Positions 60,612 to 64,000 of a stretch of DNA of 64,000 nucleotides are shown here, in pieces. The DNA lies in NCBI GenBank assembly GCA_026545225.1, contig CM048851.1:37101956-37165955 (forward strand). The letters run 5' to 3'. Under the pieces are notes generated by a model that made no database searches, was not told the origin of the DNA, and was given only the letters and a program-made list of their open reading frames with translations. Source of the DNA: Cornus controversa (taxonomy: Eukaryota > Streptophyta > Magnoliopsida > Cornales > Cornaceae). Made by a program: the position numbers and the translations under genes. How positions within the stretch are numbered: the first letter of the stretch is position 1; the number at the start of each line of letters is the position of its first letter.

Positions 60612-61639
60612 GGCCCTGTTTGGTAACACTTTCGATTCAAAATTTCAGCTTTCATTTTTATTTTTTTGGAAGTCACAACAGAAATTGTGTTAGATAACGT
60701 AGTTTTCATTTCTGAAAAAATGAAAGTGATGTCAAAATTTTGACAATCCTTAGACATAATTTGAAAGCTTCATAACAAATCTTTCAATTTCAGTTTTATT
60801 TTTCAGTTCAAGTTTTCATATTTGATTTTTTTATAAAATGCAATAAATAAAAATTTTGATTGCTAAAAAATATAATATAATATAATAAATTAAAATTTTA
60901 TAAAAAAATTAGAATAAAAAATTTAGAAAATACAATATATCAAAATACTGGTTACTCCAAAAATATAAACATAACAAAATAAAATACAATAAATAAAAAA
61001 TATAATATAATATAAATAAAATACAAAATTATAAGTCAATAAGAATAAAAAACTTTTATAAAATACAATAAATAAAAATGTATATATAAATATAAAGATA
61101 TATATAACAATATATATATATATATATATATATAAGAAGAAAATACAATAAAATAAGAGTTCTATATAAATACAATTATATATAATAGAAAAATATTAAA
61201 GGAAATAAAACGAGTATATATATAATAATATATGACAATTACCAAAAACATGTAAATAGTTAGAATTATGACAATTACCAAAAACATGCAAATGCATAAA
61301 AATAAATTTTTAATTAAAATAAACTAAAATAAAGTCCTAACAAATATAATTTCGGAGGAAAAAATATACATAAAATATATACTATCACATTTATGTTGGT
61401 TAAAATGAGTTGGAATCATATTACTCACACAATTTTTAATCAAAGATATTACTATTTAAAAAAAAAATTTAATTTTGGATTACCGAACATATTTTTAGAT
61501 TTGTGCTTTCAAAATTTCAACAATATATGACGTTACCAAACGTATTCTACTTTTCACATAAATGAAAGCACAACAGGTTTTCAGATTGCATTTTTCAGAA
61601 ATCAGAAAATGGAATTCGACAATGTTACCAAACAGCCCC
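60612..61639. mobile_element. Harbinger-like MITE, 1028 bp, TTA target duplication
   Basis: TTA at 60609-60611 and 61640-61642. The left end is GGCCCTGTTTGGTAACA; the right end on the other strand is GGGGCTGTTTGGTAACA, 15 of 17 matching. The interior is AT-rich and non-coding, with a short tandem repeat (ATGACAATTACCAAAAACATG-like) near 61233-61290 and (TA)n near 61110-61132. The GG..CTGTTTGG end with TTA duplication fits PIF/Harbinger (Tourist-like) MITEs. The hAT superfamily is a less likely alternative. Confidence 0.75.
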
Positions 61640-61708
61640 TTAGGAAGTCGATTTGAAAGAAATGGTAGCAATTTTTGTCTTCGATAGCGGTATGTTAGAT
61701 TCATTTGG

Positions 61709-61713
61709 TATAC

Positions 61714-61756
<43 letters not shown>

Positions 61757-61758
61757 AA
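61709..61758 (+). repeat. (AT)n(AG)n microsatellite
   Basis: Two joined dinucleotide runs immediately after the Harbinger-like MITE region. Confidence 0.8.
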
Positions 61759-61899
61759 GTTATATATGCACACATATACACAAGCTCGAGCTGAGCTAGC
61801 TCATCAGAAAACTGTCGAGTCGAGCTCAAGCACCCATTCAGCCTAGGCGAGTTGAGCCTGAGCAACCCAAGGCTTGACTAAGCTCGGTTCATTTGCAGT

Positions 61900-62047
61900 C
61901 CTAAAACGGCATAATGGTAAAATCACGTCTACTGTTAAAAAAACAAACGGCTCTGAACTTTGACAAGAGTGTCAGGGTTATTTTTAAAAAAAAACTTTAA
62001 GTCGTGGGTAATAAAGGAAACCCTAAGTGGTGTCAAGGTAATTTGCC
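61900..62047 (-). mobile_element. Truncated end of the 51869-type TIR family
   Basis: On the minus strand it begins GGCAAATTACCTTGACACC and continues GGGTTTCCTTTATTACCC. This matches the outer end of the element at 51869 (GGCAAATTACTTTGACC, GAGGTTTGCCTTTATTACCC). Only one end is seen, so it is a fragment. Confidence 0.5.
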
Positions 62048-62370
62048 TAAAAAAAAATAGTGGTAACTCATTTTCTTATTTGAGAAACATGGAAGGAAAT
62101 GAAAAAAATTAAGGGAATGTTTGGTGATATTGAGAGAAAGGGGTAAAAGAATGTATAATATGGATAACAAACATAAAACATATAACTGTTAACTTGTCAT
62201 CATCCTTTCAATCTATTGTCATACATATATATGTTTCCTTGAAACAGTGAAAATAAATTTTGATAGGTTGAGGACAAGGAGTTCCATTATTTTAGAGCTG
62301 AAGTTTTGAGAATAAACAAATAAACTACTTTGAATTCACAAATTTTAGAAACAAATGAATTATTATGGAG

Positions 62371-62485
62371 TGAAATGAGTACATTAGAAACAGATTCATA
62401 TAAATCTGAATACAAATTTATGTATTAATATAGGATCCATATCTAAATCCAATTTGTTAAATTATATTCATATATTTCATATACA
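62371..62485 (+). repeat. Related unoccupied copy of the element-2 insertion site
   Basis: 62371-62427 matches the left flank of Harbinger element 2 (55436-55492) with four mismatches in 57 bases and no gap. The sequence from 62433 (GATCCATATCTAAATCC) matches the right flank from about 59277. The two flanks, 3.8 kb apart at element 2, are contiguous here. Confidence 0.8.
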
Positions 62486-64000
62486 ACCTTAATATAATGT
62501 TCGATCAATTAGTCGACCTAACTGGCCGATTATATTATTAGCTTGTCCTACCATGCGTGCCAAAATATGTTCTATCAATTAATCGACCAGGCTAATCGAT
62601 TATATTTTCAGCGTGTGGGCGTGCCAGAGCCATGAAATCGGCTCAAGAGAGAATGAGTTGGTTGAACACGGTATCTCTTTTGGGTATTGTGTTAGATCAG
62701 ACAATTGATTAGGAAAAGAGAATACTAAACTCCTTGTTGAGTTTTTTTTGCCTCAATGAAGAGGACTTTAGAGTGTGTAAAGAATTGCGGGATTGAATTG
62801 TAGCAACGAGGCAGATAACAAGAAGGGACATAGAAATTGAGGGAGATGTAGAGAGAGAGATTGATTAGAGAAGATAGAGATTAGGATATTTGTGAGGGAG
62901 GGAGCTGTAGAGTAAGGAGAGATAAGAGCAATATTCTGTGAGAATATTGTGATAGAGAAAAATTGCACGTGATGAAATGTTTGTGAATTAGTTGTGGAAC
63001 CTGAACTAGGAGTTCATTTCATTGATTTATTGAAAACCTACATTCTTGAAAATAGGTTACAAGATAATAAAGGAAATAACTACTAACTAAAAAGAAAAAA
63101 ATATAGAGACAATACATTGTGTCTTCAAGTCCTTAAAATATAGCTTCTTTGCTTCAACCTTCTTAGAGTCCAAGTCCCACTCAACTTTATCTTCATATCA
63201 TTCTCATCACTGAATAATGGAGTCCAATGTTGCACAAAATCTTCAATTAATCTCAATATAGCCCAAGCTCAGGAACCATCTGTTATATTCGAATTATATA
63301 TATGTATCTCAATGTTCATGTACATCCAATAATGTAAATTCAAGAGTTCAAAACATCTATGTTCTATCTTTATCAGCCTTCAGAGTCTTCATTTTTATGG
63401 ACTCCCTCTGGTATTATTTTCTTAAATAAACATAGTGACTTGATATATATATAAGTAGTGATCTTTTACTCACCGGTAAATAAGAAAATTTATCCATACC
63501 TTTTATAGTGAGCGTTGGATTTAATTTAACGGTTACATTCTGAACCCACTCATCTCCTTTCCAAAAACCACAAAACCATCTTCTCCTTATTTTCTATTTC
63601 TAAATTAATGTTACCAATTAGTTAGTCATTGTAAACTAAGGTAATTACCTAAAAAAATATTGTCTTTGTAGAGTTTTAATTCCTTTCAAAAATGATATAA
63701 TAGTTGGAATACAACGTCAGCAAATGAAAGTAATGTGAATGAATTAAAAATTAATTCTTTATATATATATATATTTGATTATGAATAAATATTTATAAAT
63801 AATAAAAATTGGATTGTCAGTTCATTATCAAAACAGCCCCTTGAAATCCGAACCCGCCTATCTCATTACAAACCGGCTAATTCACTGCTTCTGTCAAATG
63901 GTGTTTGGAGAGTTCCTAATTACATATTATTCATTATCGTAAAAAAGAAGAAGTTTGAAACAAAGATTATCTTCAAACTGAGGAGAATAATATTTTGTGG
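62486..64000. other. Gene-free right end
   Basis: Includes a diverged 73-bp duplication near 62500-62635 (ATGTTC(G/T)ATCAATTA(G/A)TCGACC repeated). There is also a minus-strand LTR-like stretch near 62930-63110 with an AATAAA signal but no borders. No gene recognised. Confidence 0.4.

Overview
The window is nuclear DNA from a flowering plant, most likely a eudicot. The genes have many introns, the spacers are very AT-rich, and every recognisable protein belongs to a land-plant family: an ACT-domain Raf-like kinase, an MSL mechanosensitive channel, a phi-class glutathione transferase, an ARID-HMG protein, a DYW-type PPR protein and a root-cap/LEA-like protein. I cannot name the species. Exon models below come from reading GT-AG borders, reading frame and family motifs by eye; no alignment was run.

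Layout. 1-8.5 kb (+): 3' part of a STY8/17/46-like protein kinase with 12 visible exons and a tiny TRIM-like retroelement in an intron. 8.5-20 kb: no gene; several small terminal-inverted-repeat (TIR) elements, plus a tandemly duplicated segment that ends just upstream of the next promoter. 20-24.6 kb (+): complete MSL10-like channel, five exons. 24.6-31.4 kb: transposon-rich, with a MULE-like element and a PIF/Harbinger element carrying a broken transposase. 31.6-32.5 kb (+): phi-class GST whose first intron has a GC donor. 32.5-34.6 kb: spacer with an AT-rich foldback. 34.65-39.0 kb (-): ARID-HMG gene (HMGB9/15 type), five exons. 42.4-44.3 kb (+): intronless PPR-DYW gene. 44.9-46.6 kb (-): root-cap family secreted protein, convergent with the PPR gene. 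46.6-64 kb: no intact host gene; an hAT-like element, a 3.65-kb MULE-like element with a roughly 290-bp tandem array and a nested TIR element, a perfect 63-bp inverted repeat, a 3.8-kb two-gene PIF/Harbinger element with both genes decayed, and a Harbinger-like MITE.

The host genes are unrelated single genes with their own promoters; nothing suggests a cluster or a shared pathway. The most informative part is the mobile DNA. Seven elements can be delimited to the base by target-site duplications (9 bp at 10974-11509, 25541-26585 and 51626-55274; 8 bp at 15628-16569, 18642-19428 and 48418-49394; 3 bp TTA at 27981-30473). Two more have TTA borders with weaker or shorter inverted ends (55493-59272, 60612-61639). 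The larger Harbinger element also has a related unoccupied sequence elsewhere in the window. I found no rRNA, tRNA or CRISPR array.
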